Assembly: GCA_902496665.1 (NCBI GenBank)
Contig: CABVBU010000020.1
Coordinates: forward strand, 1 to 56,799
Reading direction: 5' to 3'
From: an uncultured Clostridium sp.
Lineage (GTDB): Bacteria; Bacillota; Clostridia; Lachnospirales; Lachnospiraceae
Length of the DNA stretch: 56,799 nt
A program made the translations under genes and the position numbers. The notes under the pieces were generated by a model. It was not told the origin of the DNA and searched no databases. It worked only from the letters and a program-made list of their open reading frames with translations. Every line of letters starts with the position of its first letter. Position 1 is the stretch's first letter. This document shows, one piece after another, positions 7,211 to 15,793 of the stretch.

Positions 7211-8182
7211 TTAAAACACAAACGGAAATTCAAACTCCTCTCCCTCACTAAAAGGAGAGTTTCCATCCACTTTCGTAATTCTGAAACCTGCGCCATCCCA
7301 TCCATGGATGTTGATCATTCCTCTCACGCTTCCATCATCCGAAGTAAATTCCAATTCTCCATTCCCGTGGTCCTCAAATATTCCTTCTAATTCTCCCAAT
7401 CTATAAATAGAAATAACCGCTTCGTCTGTTCCATCGATTCCCTGTCTGAGGTCCATAGAACTGTATACGTCCCCAGTCCCCTCATTATCTACAAACAGTC
7501 CATACGTCTCCGATTTCTCCGGCATCACAACCCTTTCGCCCCTGAGCTTTGCCACCTCTCTGGCCAGAATATACGCCCGATTTTTCGTGATCTCTTCCAA
7601 AAAAGAATTCTCAAGAAGCGGATACATACTGCCATTCTCCTCGCTGGTTCCGATGCTGAGAAGCACCGCCTCTTCCTTCATGGCGATCCAGTTCCTCTGT
7701 TCTTCGAGAACCCGCTCTTTTGTCTCCTGATCCGCCAGGCTGCTGAATCTGCTCCAGAGATTATTGAGTTCCGTGTCCCATATCACATAAAGCCATCTGG
7801 ATGAAAGATTCATCTCTCCCTGCGTTTCCGCCTTTTCCGACAGCACAGTATATTTCTCCGTAATCTTTTCAATATTCTTCAGTTCCTTCTGCAAAGACTC
7901 TGAATGCGATACCATATAGGAAACATCTGCCTTTATATCTTCCGTATAATCATTCTCGAAATCAATCTCTATCATATCATCCCAGCCATCGGCATCGCCC
8001 ATCTTATTTTTGCTGCCCAGCGTCTCTGCTCCCTGAGATTCATTCACAGTTTCACTGCCTGTATTCTCCACACTGACTATATTTTCTGTACCCTGATCAC
8101 TCACTGCATTTCCACTTTTCCCGCATCCAACACAAAGTCCAACAGCCAGCATCAGTGTTAGCACATAATTTTTCTTCTTCAT
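7211..8182 (-). CDS. Lipoprotein with LprI/DUF1311-like domain
   Basis: 323 residues. KKKN, a hydrophobic stretch and CVGC at about residue 20 form a lipoprotein signal peptide, then a Ser/Asn/Glu-rich linker. Residues about 120-210 have the DUF1311 (LprI) pattern: tryptophans, ELNNLW and EEQRNWIAMKEEA. LprI-type domains are known in lysozyme-inhibitor lipoproteins of other bacteria; the role in clostridia is not established. The C-terminal 90 residues are a separate beta-rich domain. It is the first gene of the minus-strand envelope run ending at 5925. Confidence 0.75.
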   Translation of the reverse strand: MKKKNYVLTLMLAVGLCVGCGKSGNAVSDQGTENIVSVENTGSETVNESQGAETLGSKNKMGDADGWDDMIEIDFENDYTEDIKADVSYMVSHSESLQKELKNIEKITEKYTVLSEKAETQGEMNLSSRWLYVIWDTELNNLWSRFSSLADQETKERVLEEQRNWIAMKEEAVLLSIGTSEENGSMYPLLENSFLEEITKNRAYILAREVAKLRGERVVMPEKSETYGLFVDNEGTGDVYSSMDLRQGIDGTDEAVISIYRLGELEGIFEDHGNGELEFTSDDGSVRGMINIHGWDGAGFRITKVDGNSPFSEGEEFEFPFVF

Positions 8183-8212
8183 AACCTAACATTTCCTTCC
8201 CTTTTCATTCCT

Positions 8213-8468
8213 TTAATCATCCGCCTTCATCCTCTCATCCAGCTTCGCAACACACTCTCCATACATCTTTTCACCCAGGATCTTCTCAAAAAGCCCCCGG
8301 TTCTCTTCATAAGCCTTCTCTGCCTTCTTCTTCCCCTTAGCAGTCTCCCGAAGCTTCATCATTCCATCGACATACTCCTTCGCCTTCCCCTGCTTTGTGC
8401 TCTTGCCCTACCAACCACATTTTCGCATGATTAGTGACCAGCTCTGTTTCGATACCTAATTTTAACAT
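8213..8468 (-). pseudogene. Frameshifted small gene, function unknown
   Basis: Two halves in different frames join near 8405: ATG 8468 starts MLKLGIETELVTNHAKMWLVG, and a second frame continues KSTKQGKAKEYVDGMM through a long lysine/glutamate-rich helix to TAA 8213. The second half has normal coding-like codon choice but is closed upstream by TAG (8410). A shorter start at ATG 8362 with AAGGAG upstream could still make 49 residues. No family recognised. Between this and 8600 I see nothing else. Confidence 0.4.
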
Positions 8469-8608
8469 AAATCTGTTTCAATTTGGCTTTCCTTCTAAAA
8501 TCGTACGATTTTCGTAAGTAATTCGTTCAAAATTAACTATCCGTATGCAAAAATCACAGAAGATTTCCGTGTATTGAGAAAACCATCACTAAAGCAGAAG
8601 TAACGAAA

Positions 8609-8655
8609 CAAAAACGGCTGACCGTCCTCCTGCCTCAAAGAAGATACGGCCAGCC
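8609..8655 (-). terminator. Terminator after the transglutaminase-like gene
   Basis: GGCTGACCGT (8616-8625) pairs with ACGGCCAGCC (8646-8655) with one G-U; followed on the minus strand by GTTTTTG. It lies 20 bases beyond the stop codon at 8676. Confidence 0.85.
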
Positions 8656-8675
8656 ATTCTATTTTATAATTTATC

Positions 8676-9380
8676 CTACTGAAAATACGGATGCTGTCTT
8701 TCCGCCGGTTCCGGGCCGCAGTACATTCCGTATGCATCGCAGATCCAGTATGTGCCGTTCACATCGACACGCGTCCACTGATGGGCGTACTGGTTTTCGT
8801 TAACATGTTCATACGGGATCCCCAGAATATTCAGGCAGAGTCCCGTTGTCCGAGTACATCCCGCACAGGACGCGGAATGCAGGACCAGATATCCGTACGG
8901 GTCATTATAGTGATCCGTGGACATGGAATAGCTCATCTGTGTATCAAAAAGTCCCCTTAACGACACAGCGATATGGTTCAGCTGTTCTTCACGGCTTGCA
9001 AACGCTACAGGAGTCACGATCTTTAATGCCTCCTGGTATGCAGCTTCAAACTCAGCGTCCGTCATGCGCTTTTTGATGCTTTTATAATTGGCAAGCTCCG
9101 CGATCGGAACAGGTGTCCATGCCGCCTTGATCTGTTCTTCCGTCAGCTCCAGGCTGTCACCCGCCAGTCCCTGCTCCGACGGCTTGCGGCCTTCCGCCAT
9201 TCCGAAATTCATGTAATGGCAAAGCAGCGACGCCTCATCTGTTCCGCAGGCTGCTGCCACATCCGGATTTGCTGCCGCATAATACGCAGGATCGAATTTT
9301 GACGATGCATATGCCGGAAAGCTGGAAATACCTGCGCAGAGCGCTGCCGCACACATCATGACTTTAAGAAAATGTCTCAT
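8676..9380 (-). CDS. Secreted transglutaminase-like domain protein
   Basis: 234 residues from ATG 9380, which has AGGAGG 7 bases upstream; two earlier in-frame ATGs are too close to or before this site. A signal peptide (about 1-25, cleavage after AYA) shows export. Residues 25-65 (FDPAYYAAANPDVAAACG, HYMNFGMAEGR) match the short cell-surface repeat often seen beside such domains. The C-terminal half is a transglutaminase/cysteine-protease fold: Cys in SCAGCTRT, His in YAHQWTRV and Asp in WICDAYG form the expected triad. Likely acts on surface proteins or peptides; substrate unknown. Single gene with its own terminator. Confidence 0.85.
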   Translation of the reverse strand: MRHFLKVMMCAAALCAGISSFPAYASSKFDPAYYAAANPDVAAACGTDEASLLCHYMNFGMAEGRKPSEQGLAGDSLELTEEQIKAAWTPVPIAELANYKSIKKRMTDAEFEAAYQEALKIVTPVAFASREEQLNHIAVSLRGLFDTQMSYSMSTDHYNDPYGYLVLHSASCAGCTRTTGLCLNILGIPYEHVNENQYAHQWTRVDVNGTYWICDAYGMYCGPEPAERQHPYFQ

Positions 9381-9578
9381 ACTCATTCCTCCTGTCTGTT
9401 TGTATCCGTTCACGGTGATACGTTCTGCTTACAATGTATCACGATTTTCCCTGCCCGGCAACTAAATTCGCTGTTGAGAGATGCGGGGCAATTCACTTTA
9501 AACTGCCAAGCTGGAACTCGGTACTTTTCCGATTCGAAAATGAATTCTTTATGACATGCAGATGCACATATCTCTAAG

Positions 9579-10697
9579 TCACAGCACTTTTTTAATCCGC
9601 TCCATACACTCTTCAATCGTCGTCCTCGGTGCCGCCACATTAATCCTCTGGAATCCGGTTCCTGTCTTTCCGAAGATCTTTCCGCTGTCCAGCCACAGCT
9701 TCGCGTCATAAATGATCCGGCGGTCCAGCTCATCGGCACCGATTCCGGTCCCTCTGAAATCCAGCCACAGGAGGTAGGTTCCCTCGCCGTCAATGACGTT
9801 CACTCCCGGCATGTGATCCTTCACATATTTCTTTACATAGGCGATATTTTCCCGCACATATGAAAGCATACTCTTGTACCACTCGTCACCCTTCTCATAC
9901 GCCGTCTGCGCTGCCACAAGTCCCAGTACACCCAACTGGCTGATTCCTGCGGCATCGACCTGATGTTGAAACTTCTGTCTCAGTGCCTCATTCGGGATAA
10001 AAATATTGGAGATCATCATGCTCGCCAGGTTGAAGGTTTTGCTCGGAGATGTGCAGACCACGCAGATATCCTCAAATTCCTTTTTAAGTGAAGCAAACAC
10101 GGTGTGCTCTCCCCGGAACACAAAATCGTTGTGGATTTCATCACTGACCACCGTCACGCCGTATTTTACACACAGATCTCCCATTCCAGTCAGTTCTTCC
10201 TTCGTAAACACTCTTCCCGACGGGTTGTGGGGATTGCAGAGAAGGAACAGCTTTACCTGATGTTCCACAATCTTCTTCTCAAAATCAGCAAGATCGATAT
10301 GGTATCGGTTGTCTTCTCCTAAATACAGGTCGCTGCTGATGATCACTCTGTCATTGTCGCGGATCACCTCGGAAAATGGATAGTAGACCGGCTGCTGGAT
10401 CAGTATGCTGTCACCGGCCTTTGTGAACGCCTTTACCGCCATTGCCAGGGCAAATACCACGCCCGGAGTCTTGATCAGCCAATCCTCTTTGATCTTCCAG
10501 TGATGGTGACGTTCCATCCAGCCTGCCACTGCGTTAAAATATACTTCCTGGGTATCGCTGTAACCGAAGATTCCATGTTTTGCCCTCTCGATCAGCGCAT
10601 CCTCCACGTAGGAAGATGTCTTGAAATCCATGTCTGCCACCCAGAGTGGAAGCACGTCCTCTGGCTTCCCTCTTCTCTTCGCGAAGTCATATTTCAA
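9579..10697 (-). CDS. PatB/MalY-type cystathionine beta-lyase, N-terminus lost by deletion
   Basis: PLP-dependent fold type I C-S lyase cleaving cystathionine to homocysteine or cysteine to sulfide. Visible: LPLWVADMDF near the N-terminus, NPHNPSGRVF, VVSDEIHNDF, the PLP lysine in SPSKTFNLA, and YLLWLDFRGTG. The frame is open further upstream as RRGTDCLKYDFAKRRG, the usual PatB start region, but there is no ATG before it because the 5' end (about 15-20 codons) has been replaced by a metB fragment in another frame. The only start is TTG 10697, which overlaps the stop of that fragment (TTGA). Expression by coupled reinitiation is possible, otherwise it is a pseudogene. Confidence 0.7.
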   Translation of the reverse strand: MKYDFAKRRGKPEDVLPLWVADMDFKTSSYVEDALIERAKHGIFGYSDTQEVYFNAVAGWMERHHHWKIKEDWLIKTPGVVFALAMAVKAFTKAGDSILIQQPVYYPFSEVIRDNDRVIISSDLYLGEDNRYHIDLADFEKKIVEHQVKLFLLCNPHNPSGRVFTKEELTGMGDLCVKYGVTVVSDEIHNDFVFRGEHTVFASLKKEFEDICVVCTSPSKTFNLASMMISNIFIPNEALRQKFQHQVDAAGISQLGVLGLVAAQTAYEKGDEWYKSMLSYVRENIAYVKKYVKDHMPGVNVIDGEGTYLLWLDFRGTGIGADELDRRIIYDAKLWLDSGKIFGKTGTGFQRINVAAPRTTIEECMERIKKVL

Positions 10698-11035
10698 GCA
10701 GTCTGTTCCGCGCCGAGTTTTAACGGGTTCTGAAAATATGGGGACAGGAATGTGTTGTCGACGATCAGGTAGAGTCCGTGTCTTTTTGCGATCTCCGCCA
10801 TTCCGCTCGAAAGGGCGAAAGCATCAATGCCGCCCTCCAGGCTTGCAACCACCTTCTCAAGCTGCTCTCTTGTCGGATTCTGAAGTCTGCTGTAATCGTA
10901 CCCGGTGCTTTTTCCGACACCTGCATGGGCGTAAGTCGCTGTCTGATAGATCGGGTAGCTCAGCGCTCCGTAATTATCTGTTTTTCCTTCTGTTTCCTCT
11001 AAGTGTAAACATCGTGTATTAATTCCTCTCTCCAT
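10694..11035 (-). pseudogene. metB/cystathionine gamma-synthase remnant with two deletions
   Basis: 113 codons with a good AGGAG site. Residues 1-80 match the N-terminus of Cys/Met metabolism PLP enzymes (YPIYQTATY, YSRLQNPTREQLE, FALSSGMA). After SSGMA the protein jumps in frame to EIAKRHGLYLIVDNTFLSPY, which lies about 85 residues later in intact enzymes, so the PLP-binding middle is gone. After NPLKLGA it reads EQTA and stops, where the sequence turns into patB in another frame. The PLP lysine domain is absent, so it cannot be active. Confidence 0.8.
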
Positions 11036-11089
11036 ATCTTTTCACTCCTGTCCTGTTTTCTCTTGTAAACAGAGAGTTCATATTCCTAC

Positions 11090-11104
11090 TATCCCAATAG
11101 GATA
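11090..11104. promoter_or_regulatory. Inverted repeat upstream of the metB remnant
   Basis: TATCC-CAATA-GGATA is a perfect 5-5-5 inverted repeat 55 bases before the start at 11035. Its place suits an operator for a sulfur-metabolism regulator (for example LysR type), but the regulator is unknown. No S-box or T-box motif is seen here. Confidence 0.4.
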
Positions 11105-11261
11105 TTTGATAATAATCTACCACCGGACGGCAGTTCTGTATAATCTTTCTATTTTATGGTTACATATAGGGGAAACCTATAACGAGTCGGTAAAAAGGAA
11201 ACACCAATCCGGGTCATAGAACCGAATCACTTTCTAAAAAAGGTGGGAGTCTTCTCGACTG

Positions 11262-11311
11262 AAATAAAAAACGAGCAGCAAAACCAGATTTACACCAGTC
11301 TGCTGCTCGTT
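11262..11311 (-). terminator. Terminator after the CarD-like gene
   Basis: AACGAGCAGCA (11270-11280) and TGCTGCTCGTT (11301-11311) form an 11-bp perfect stem; on the minus strand it is followed by TTTTTATTTC. It lies 34 bases beyond the stop at 11345. Confidence 0.88.
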
Positions 11312-11344
11312 CATCAACAATGATATTTCCTGTTTTCAGAAAAA

Positions 11345-11857
11345 TTAAACAGAATTTTGTCCAATATGTTCAACGATCGTATCAGCGATCTCCTGCTTCG
11401 GCTTTCCGATGGCTGTTCCCAGTTCCTCATACAAGAGCTTTTCCGCAATCCGGAAATATTTCATATCTGTCGCTGTACACTTCTTCCCCTGCGCAAGCCT
11501 CTGCTGCTTTCGCTGATAAATCATCTTTATGATTGCGACTAGCGCCGCCGGATCATTCGCCTTGACCGCCTCTTTATACTTCTGCTCCCGCATCTTCTCA
11601 TTCTCTGTCCATGCTGCCGGGATATCCGGAATCGTTTCGATCAGTTTCCACGCATTCTCCTCCGTCAGACACGGTCTCAACGCAGAGTCCGAATTTGCGA
11701 CAGACACATATATCTTTTCCTTCTCATCCTCCACCGGACGCATCAGATAATACAATTTATGATCCATTTTCCCCTGCGTATCCAGGTATAAAATATCCTC
11801 TATCCTGCACACTCCTGTGACCGGCTTGCTGACAAAATCTCCAATCTCATATTTCAT
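11345..11857 (-). CDS. CarD/CdnL-type transcription regulator
   Basis: 170 residues from ATG 11857 (AAGGGG upstream; the longer reading lacks a site). The N-terminal domain, KYEIGDFVSKPVTGVCRIEDI, is the Tudor-like RNA-polymerase-interacting domain shared with Mfd; the rest is helical and basic with LIETIPDIPAAW and a QRKQQRLAQGKK helix, like the CarD DNA-binding tail. Proteins of this family bind the beta subunit and stabilise open promoter complexes. Monocistronic, with its own terminator. Confidence 0.85.
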   Translation of the reverse strand: MKYEIGDFVSKPVTGVCRIEDILYLDTQGKMDHKLYYLMRPVEDEKEKIYVSVANSDSALRPCLTEENAWKLIETIPDIPAAWTENEKMREQKYKEAVKANDPAALVAIIKMIYQRKQQRLAQGKKCTATDMKYFRIAEKLLYEELGTAIGKPKQEIADTIVEHIGQNSV

Positions 11858-11927
11858 GAAATCATCCCCTTGCTGAACACTGACTTCAGGTTTCACACAT
11901 CTGATCTCTGCCTCTAAAACCGCCGGA

Positions 11928-12167
11928 TCAGTTCAGATAGTCTCCCACCGGAGATGTATTGTACTGCTTTTTGATCTCGATCACAATCGCTCCATCTTCA
12001 TTCGTCTTTTCGGATAAAATCTTATACTTTGTCCCACTTCTGTCTAACTGTACCTTATACTTTTCATATTCCTGACAGATCATCTTCTTCGCATATTCAC
12101 TCGTATCACCGTCATGGTTTGAAAAACACACCGTCTGGGTAATGCAGGCTGCCTTGATTCTTTTCAT
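11928..12167 (-). CDS. Small conserved hypothetical protein
   Basis: 79 residues from ATG 12167, which has GAGAGGTG upstream (a start 3 codons earlier does not). The sequence is soluble and charged: KRIKAACITQTVCFSN, then EYEKYKVQLDRSGTKYKI, and an end IVIEIKKQYNTSPVGDYLN with alternating strands. It resembles short Lachnospiraceae proteins of unknown role that I recall only in outline. An inverted repeat in its promoter region suggests regulation. Confidence 0.7.
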   Translation of the reverse strand: MKRIKAACITQTVCFSNHDGDTSEYAKKMICQEYEKYKVQLDRSGTKYKILSEKTNEDGAIVIEIKKQYNTSPVGDYLN

Positions 12168-12207
12168 TATAAACACCTCTCATCTCTATTGTACATTTCA
12201 TGGTTTG

Positions 12208-12229
12208 CAAAATACAGAAATGTATTTTG
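12208..12229. promoter_or_regulatory. Perfect inverted repeat before the 79-aa gene
   Basis: CAAAATACA (12208-12216) and TGTATTTTG (12221-12229) are perfect 9-bp arms around GAAA, 41 bases upstream of the start at 12167. AT-rich and in the promoter region: a likely operator; the regulator is unknown. Confidence 0.5.
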
Positions 12230-12299
12230 TGCTATATTTATTATAACAATTTTAGAGATTACATTCAAAAGGCATTTTCTACAATCTTTTACCGGCAGT

Positions 12300-12437
12300 C
12301 TATTGGTACTTTTCACTATAGCATAAGTCACTCATAAATTTCTTAGCTGCTGCCTGCCCGCGAAACGCCGTCAATACTATCTCTATGCAAGCGATCCACG
12401 CCATCAGGACCGTCACCGCAAAAAAACACCTATCCAA
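12300..12437 (-). CDS. Possible 45-aa membrane peptide coupled to the Nudix gene
   Basis: A TTG at 12437 overlaps the Nudix stop codon (TTGGATAG) and opens a 45-codon frame with a strong membrane helix (FFAVTVLMAWIACIEIVL) followed by a basic, polar tail (RGQAAAKKFMSDLCYSEKY). Codon use looks coding-like. There is no clear ribosome site, so translation would depend on coupling to the Nudix gene. May instead be a decayed gene. Confidence 0.3.
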   Translation of the reverse strand: MDRCFFAVTVLMAWIACIEIVLTAFRGQAAAKKFMSDLCYSEKYQ

Positions 12438-13017
12438 TTTCTGCTTCACTCTGTGACCGTGTCTTCTCAATCAGCTTCGCATACACCCGCTCCACGAACC
12501 ACGGCTCCGTAGATTTCTTTAACGCCTCCTCCGGCGTAAACCAAGCGACCCCGCTGTTCTCATCCGCTTTCACAGACACCTGTTCCTCAGAATCCGCTTC
12601 CAGAAGATACGTCACATTCAGATGCAGATGACTGGACACATACCGTCCTTTTTTCACATGTCCGTCGACGGTGAGTGATTCCAGCGAAAAAATCTCCTCC
12701 GACACTGGCCGCACATCGGAAATTCCTGCTTCTTCCTTCACCTCCCGGATTGCAACCGCCAGAAGATCTGTCTCCCCATCCGCATGCCCGCCAAGCCATG
12801 ACCAGGAATGATAAATATTGTGATACACCATAAGGACTTTACTCCTGTCCTTATCCACCACCCAGGCCGAAGCCGTCATGTGCGCCACCACGTTATCCCG
12901 AAGGAACGCGTCATCATTCTTCTCGATCCAGTTTAGGATCAAAGCCTTATCCGCCTCTTCCTGCTCATTATAAGGCACATACCTTCTGATCTGACTTACC
13001 AGTTTCTGCCGATTCAT
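12430..13017 (-). CDS. Nudix hydrolase
   Basis: 195 residues from ATG 13017 (GGAAGGA upstream). The Nudix box is complete at about residues 90-112: GGHADGETDLLAVA then REVKEEAGI, with the glutamates that bind Mg2+. An N-terminal helical part (RQKLVSQIRRYVPYNEQEE) and HMTASAWVVD precede it. Hydrolyses a nucleoside diphosphate linked to some group; the exact substrate cannot be told. Stands between single genes on the same strand. Confidence 0.9.
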   Translation of the reverse strand: MNRQKLVSQIRRYVPYNEQEEADKALILNWIEKNDDAFLRDNVVAHMTASAWVVDKDRSKVLMVYHNIYHSWSWLGGHADGETDLLAVAIREVKEEAGISDVRPVSEEIFSLESLTVDGHVKKGRYVSSHLHLNVTYLLEADSEEQVSVKADENSGVAWFTPEEALKKSTEPWFVERVYAKLIEKTRSQSEAEIG

Positions 13018-13082
13018 CGCATAATTTCCTTCCAATATCATTCTTCTCTATCTTCAAAACATTTCTCCCAACTATTTCTAAA

Positions 13083-13829
13083 TCAGAAAAACTCATTCGC
13101 CTTATCCGGCTGACAGATCATTTTCAGTTTCTCCGAAATCATCTGGACCTTTTCAGGATTCCCGCTTCTGGCACTCTGCGGACAGATCTCCACGCATCTC
13201 ATACATGAAATGCAGACTTCTCCGTTCGTCATCTTCGGATTCTCAAACGGTATCGCTCCAACTGGACAGCTCTCCGCGCAGCTTCCGCATCCCATACATT
13301 CATCTGACACCTGGATGTCCATCGGCAGAACCTTGTATTCCTTATAAGGTCTGTTTCCCGGCACCTCGACCGGACAGACATTCCCCTTCAGGCGCTCCTT
13401 CACCTCAGCCACAAACGTATCAAGTTCATCGTAATCCTGCGCTGACGGACGCCCCGCTTCGATCTGATGGGCGATCGAATGTTCCGCCACCATCGCAGCA
13501 GCCCCAATACAGACAAAGCCCTGAGCCTCAAGCACATCCTTCAATTCCACCAGAGTATCCTCATACGCTCTTCCGCCATATGTAACCAGCAAAAATGCCG
13601 GCGTGCGGTCACCCTTTATTTTCCGAAGTCTCTCGGTCGCAATTCCCGGAACACGTCCTCCGAAGGACGGAACTCCCACAATACAAAAATCCCCCTGTTC
13701 CATTTCATGATTTTTCATATCCCGTCTCGACAGATCAATATTTTCCATACTGCCAAAACTTTCTCCCATATGTTTTACGACTCTTTCTGTCGTGCCCGTC
13801 GGACTAAAATAAACATTATAATTTGCCAT
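13083..13829 (-). CDS. EFR1-family ferredoxin (flavodoxin domain plus two 4Fe-4S clusters)
   Basis: 248 residues, AAAGGGG upstream. N-terminal flavodoxin-like domain begins YFSPTGTTERVV, the FMN phosphate loop, with VPSFGGRVP and VTYGGRAYED further on. The C-terminus has two CxxCxxCxxxCP motifs: CMGCGSCAESCP and CISCMRCVEICP, binding two 4Fe-4S clusters. Such proteins carry electrons in anaerobes; the partner is unknown. Monocistronic; the 260 bases upstream hold a terminator for the ECF genes and a short GC-rich repeat near 13975-14005. Confidence 0.92.
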   Translation of the reverse strand: MANYNVYFSPTGTTERVVKHMGESFGSMENIDLSRRDMKNHEMEQGDFCIVGVPSFGGRVPGIATERLRKIKGDRTPAFLLVTYGGRAYEDTLVELKDVLEAQGFVCIGAAAMVAEHSIAHQIEAGRPSAQDYDELDTFVAEVKERLKGNVCPVEVPGNRPYKEYKVLPMDIQVSDECMGCGSCAESCPVGAIPFENPKMTNGEVCISCMRCVEICPQSARSGNPEKVQMISEKLKMICQPDKANEFF

Positions 13830-14022
13830 AATTTTCCCCTTTAAAAAACTCTCCTGAATAAATCTTCAATTTTCCTAAAAAATGCTCTCTCCAATATCCG
13901 ACTCTTTCCGTCATCACCTACATTCTATCATATCAGCCCCAAAAATCAAACTACAGCTTAACAATGCGCGACCCACAACCTCGCGGTGCCGCGTCGCCTA
14001 CCGTGCACATGCCTCATAAAGC

Positions 14023-14083
14023 AAAAAGATGTGCCCCATCGACTCAAGTCTTCCTCCCGAGCCAATGATCTGCACATCTTTTT
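14023..14083 (-). terminator. Terminator after the ECF transporter operon
   Basis: AAAAAGATGTGC (14023-14034) pairs with GCACATCTTTTT (14072-14083), 12 bp with T tracts on both strands, so it may work both ways. It lies 10 bases beyond the ATPase stop codon. Confidence 0.88.
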
Positions 14084-14092
14084 TCACTTTAA

Positions 14093-15793
14093 TCAGGACA
14101 CCTGATCCCGCAATATCTCATCCACCGTCAGATACGCTCTCTCATATCCCAAAACCTCACTAAGCTGCATCACATACGGCTTCTGCAGTCTCGCTTTCTT
14201 TAACGCCTCTTCCTTCATAAACACGTCCCTAGCCGTTCCATCCGCCAGCACCTGTCCATGGGCCATAATAATGACACGCTCAAAATTCTCCGCCACAAAA
14301 TCCATGTCGTGAAGGATCGCGATCACAAGCTTTCCTCTCTCCGACAGACTGCGGATAATACCTCCGATGATCTGACGTCCCTTCCAGTCCTGGGCGATCG
14401 TCGGCTCATCTAAAATCAGCACATCTGTGTCCATGGCAAGAACCGAAGCAATCGCAGTCATCTTCCGTTCATATAGCTCAAGGTCATACGGATTTTCCTT
14501 CTCCTTGCCTGTTAACCCGGTCAACGCCAAAGCACGCTTTGCCTCTTCCTCTGCGCGTTTCGGATCCATTCCGATATTCAGCGGACCAAACATGATCTCA
14601 TCCATCACATTGTATTTAAAGATCTGATCATCCGGATTCTGGAACACATAGCCGACATTTCCGGCCAGCATCGCTACCGTTTTCCCCGAAATATCCTCAC
14701 CTTGGAAATAAATATTTCCAGATACCGGTTTCAGCAGTCCCTTCAGCAGCTTTACCAACGTAGTTTTTCCAGCTCCGTTCTGTCCAATGATCGCCGTAGG
14801 TCGCTTATCCAGTCTCATGTTCAATACCTTTAAGACCGGCACATCCGGAAGATAGGAAAAATCCAGATCCTTAGCGAGGAATTGCTCCTCGCCTAAAACT
14901 TCTGAATCCTTTTTTTCATCCGTCTTCGCAGCTCCCTTTGCTTCTGTTCTTCCCACATGTCGCTCCTTCAGTACCCCTGCAGCCTCTTCTACCGTGACCG
15001 GATACGTTCCATCCGAAAGAGTCACATGCTCCGCCTTACAGATGCGGGTAAAAGCCGGTGCCTGAATTCCATAATCCGCAAGATCCGGCATGGAAAATAC
15101 CTTCTGCGGTGTATCGAACGCAATCTGCTTACCACCATGCAGAAGGAGAATGCGGTCACAGTAAGCCGCCAGCTTCTCGATCTTCTGCTCGATCATTAAG
15201 ATCGTGATACCGGAATTCGTCAGGGTCTCAACCGCCCGGAATACCTCATCGCTTCCCTCAGGATCAAGCTGGGAGGTCGGCTCATCGAGGATCATGACAT
15301 CCGGCCGCATGACCAGCACACTGGCGATCGCAACACGCTGCATCTGACCTCCGGACAGATCAAACGGATTTCGATCCCGGTACTGCCAGATGTCAAGAAG
15401 CTTCAGGGCGTTCTCCACCCGCTCCTTCATCTCTTCGGCCGGAAGTCCCAGGTTCTGCATTCCGAAAGCGACTTCCTCATATACATTGTCCTTTGCGCCG
15501 GACAGCTGGTTAAAAGGATTCTGGAACACCAGTCCCACATGACCGCAGAGCTGTGATACCGGAGTCTTTCCAGCCTCTATGCCGTCCACAATGACTTTTC
15601 CGCCGTAAGCTCCCTTGTAGAACTGCGGAACAAGCCCCATGATCGCCTGGCTCAGCGTACTTTTTCCTGCTCCGTTTTCCCCGATAATACCGATAAACTC
15701 GCCCTTTTCTATCGAAAAGTTTAAACCATCCAGCGCCAGTTTCTTCGCGTGGGGATAGCGGTATCGTAAATTTTCAATGATTATCTCAGACAT
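14093..15793 (-). CDS. ECF transporter fused ATPases (EcfA-EcfA')
   Basis: 566 residues from ATG 15793 (GGAGGATC upstream). Two ABC ATPase domains in one chain power an energy-coupling-factor vitamin/metabolite importer. First domain: GENGAGKSTLSQ, LSGGQMQRVAIA, MILDEPTSQLD. Second: GQNGAGKTTLVK, LILDEPTIAQD, but its signature is degenerate (LELYERKMTAIAS instead of LSGGQ), so one of the two ATP sites may be weak. A Lys/Glu-rich linker joins them. The start overlaps the ecfT stop by 13 bases, so translation is coupled. Confidence 0.93.
   Translation of the reverse strand: MSEIIIENLRYRYPHAKKLALDGLNFSIEKGEFIGIIGENGAGKSTLSQAIMGLVPQFYKGAYGGKVIVDGIEAGKTPVSQLCGHVGLVFQNPFNQLSGAKDNVYEEVAFGMQNLGLPAEEMKERVENALKLLDIWQYRDRNPFDLSGGQMQRVAIASVLVMRPDVMILDEPTSQLDPEGSDEVFRAVETLTNSGITILMIEQKIEKLAAYCDRILLLHGGKQIAFDTPQKVFSMPDLADYGIQAPAFTRICKAEHVTLSDGTYPVTVEEAAGVLKERHVGRTEAKGAAKTDEKKDSEVLGEEQFLAKDLDFSYLPDVPVLKVLNMRLDKRPTAIIGQNGAGKTTLVKLLKGLLKPVSGNIYFQGEDISGKTVAMLAGNVGYVFQNPDDQIFKYNVMDEIMFGPLNIGMDPKRAEEEAKRALALTGLTGKEKENPYDLELYERKMTAIASVLAMDTDVLILDEPTIAQDWKGRQIIGGIIRSLSERGKLVIAILHDMDFVAENFERVIIMAHGQVLADGTARDVFMKEEALKKARLQKPYVMQLSEVLGYERAYLTVDEILRDQVS

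Noticed and set aside
11036..11260. S-box (SAM) or T-box leader for the metB remnant
   Set aside because: None of the conserved core blocks is present on the minus strand.
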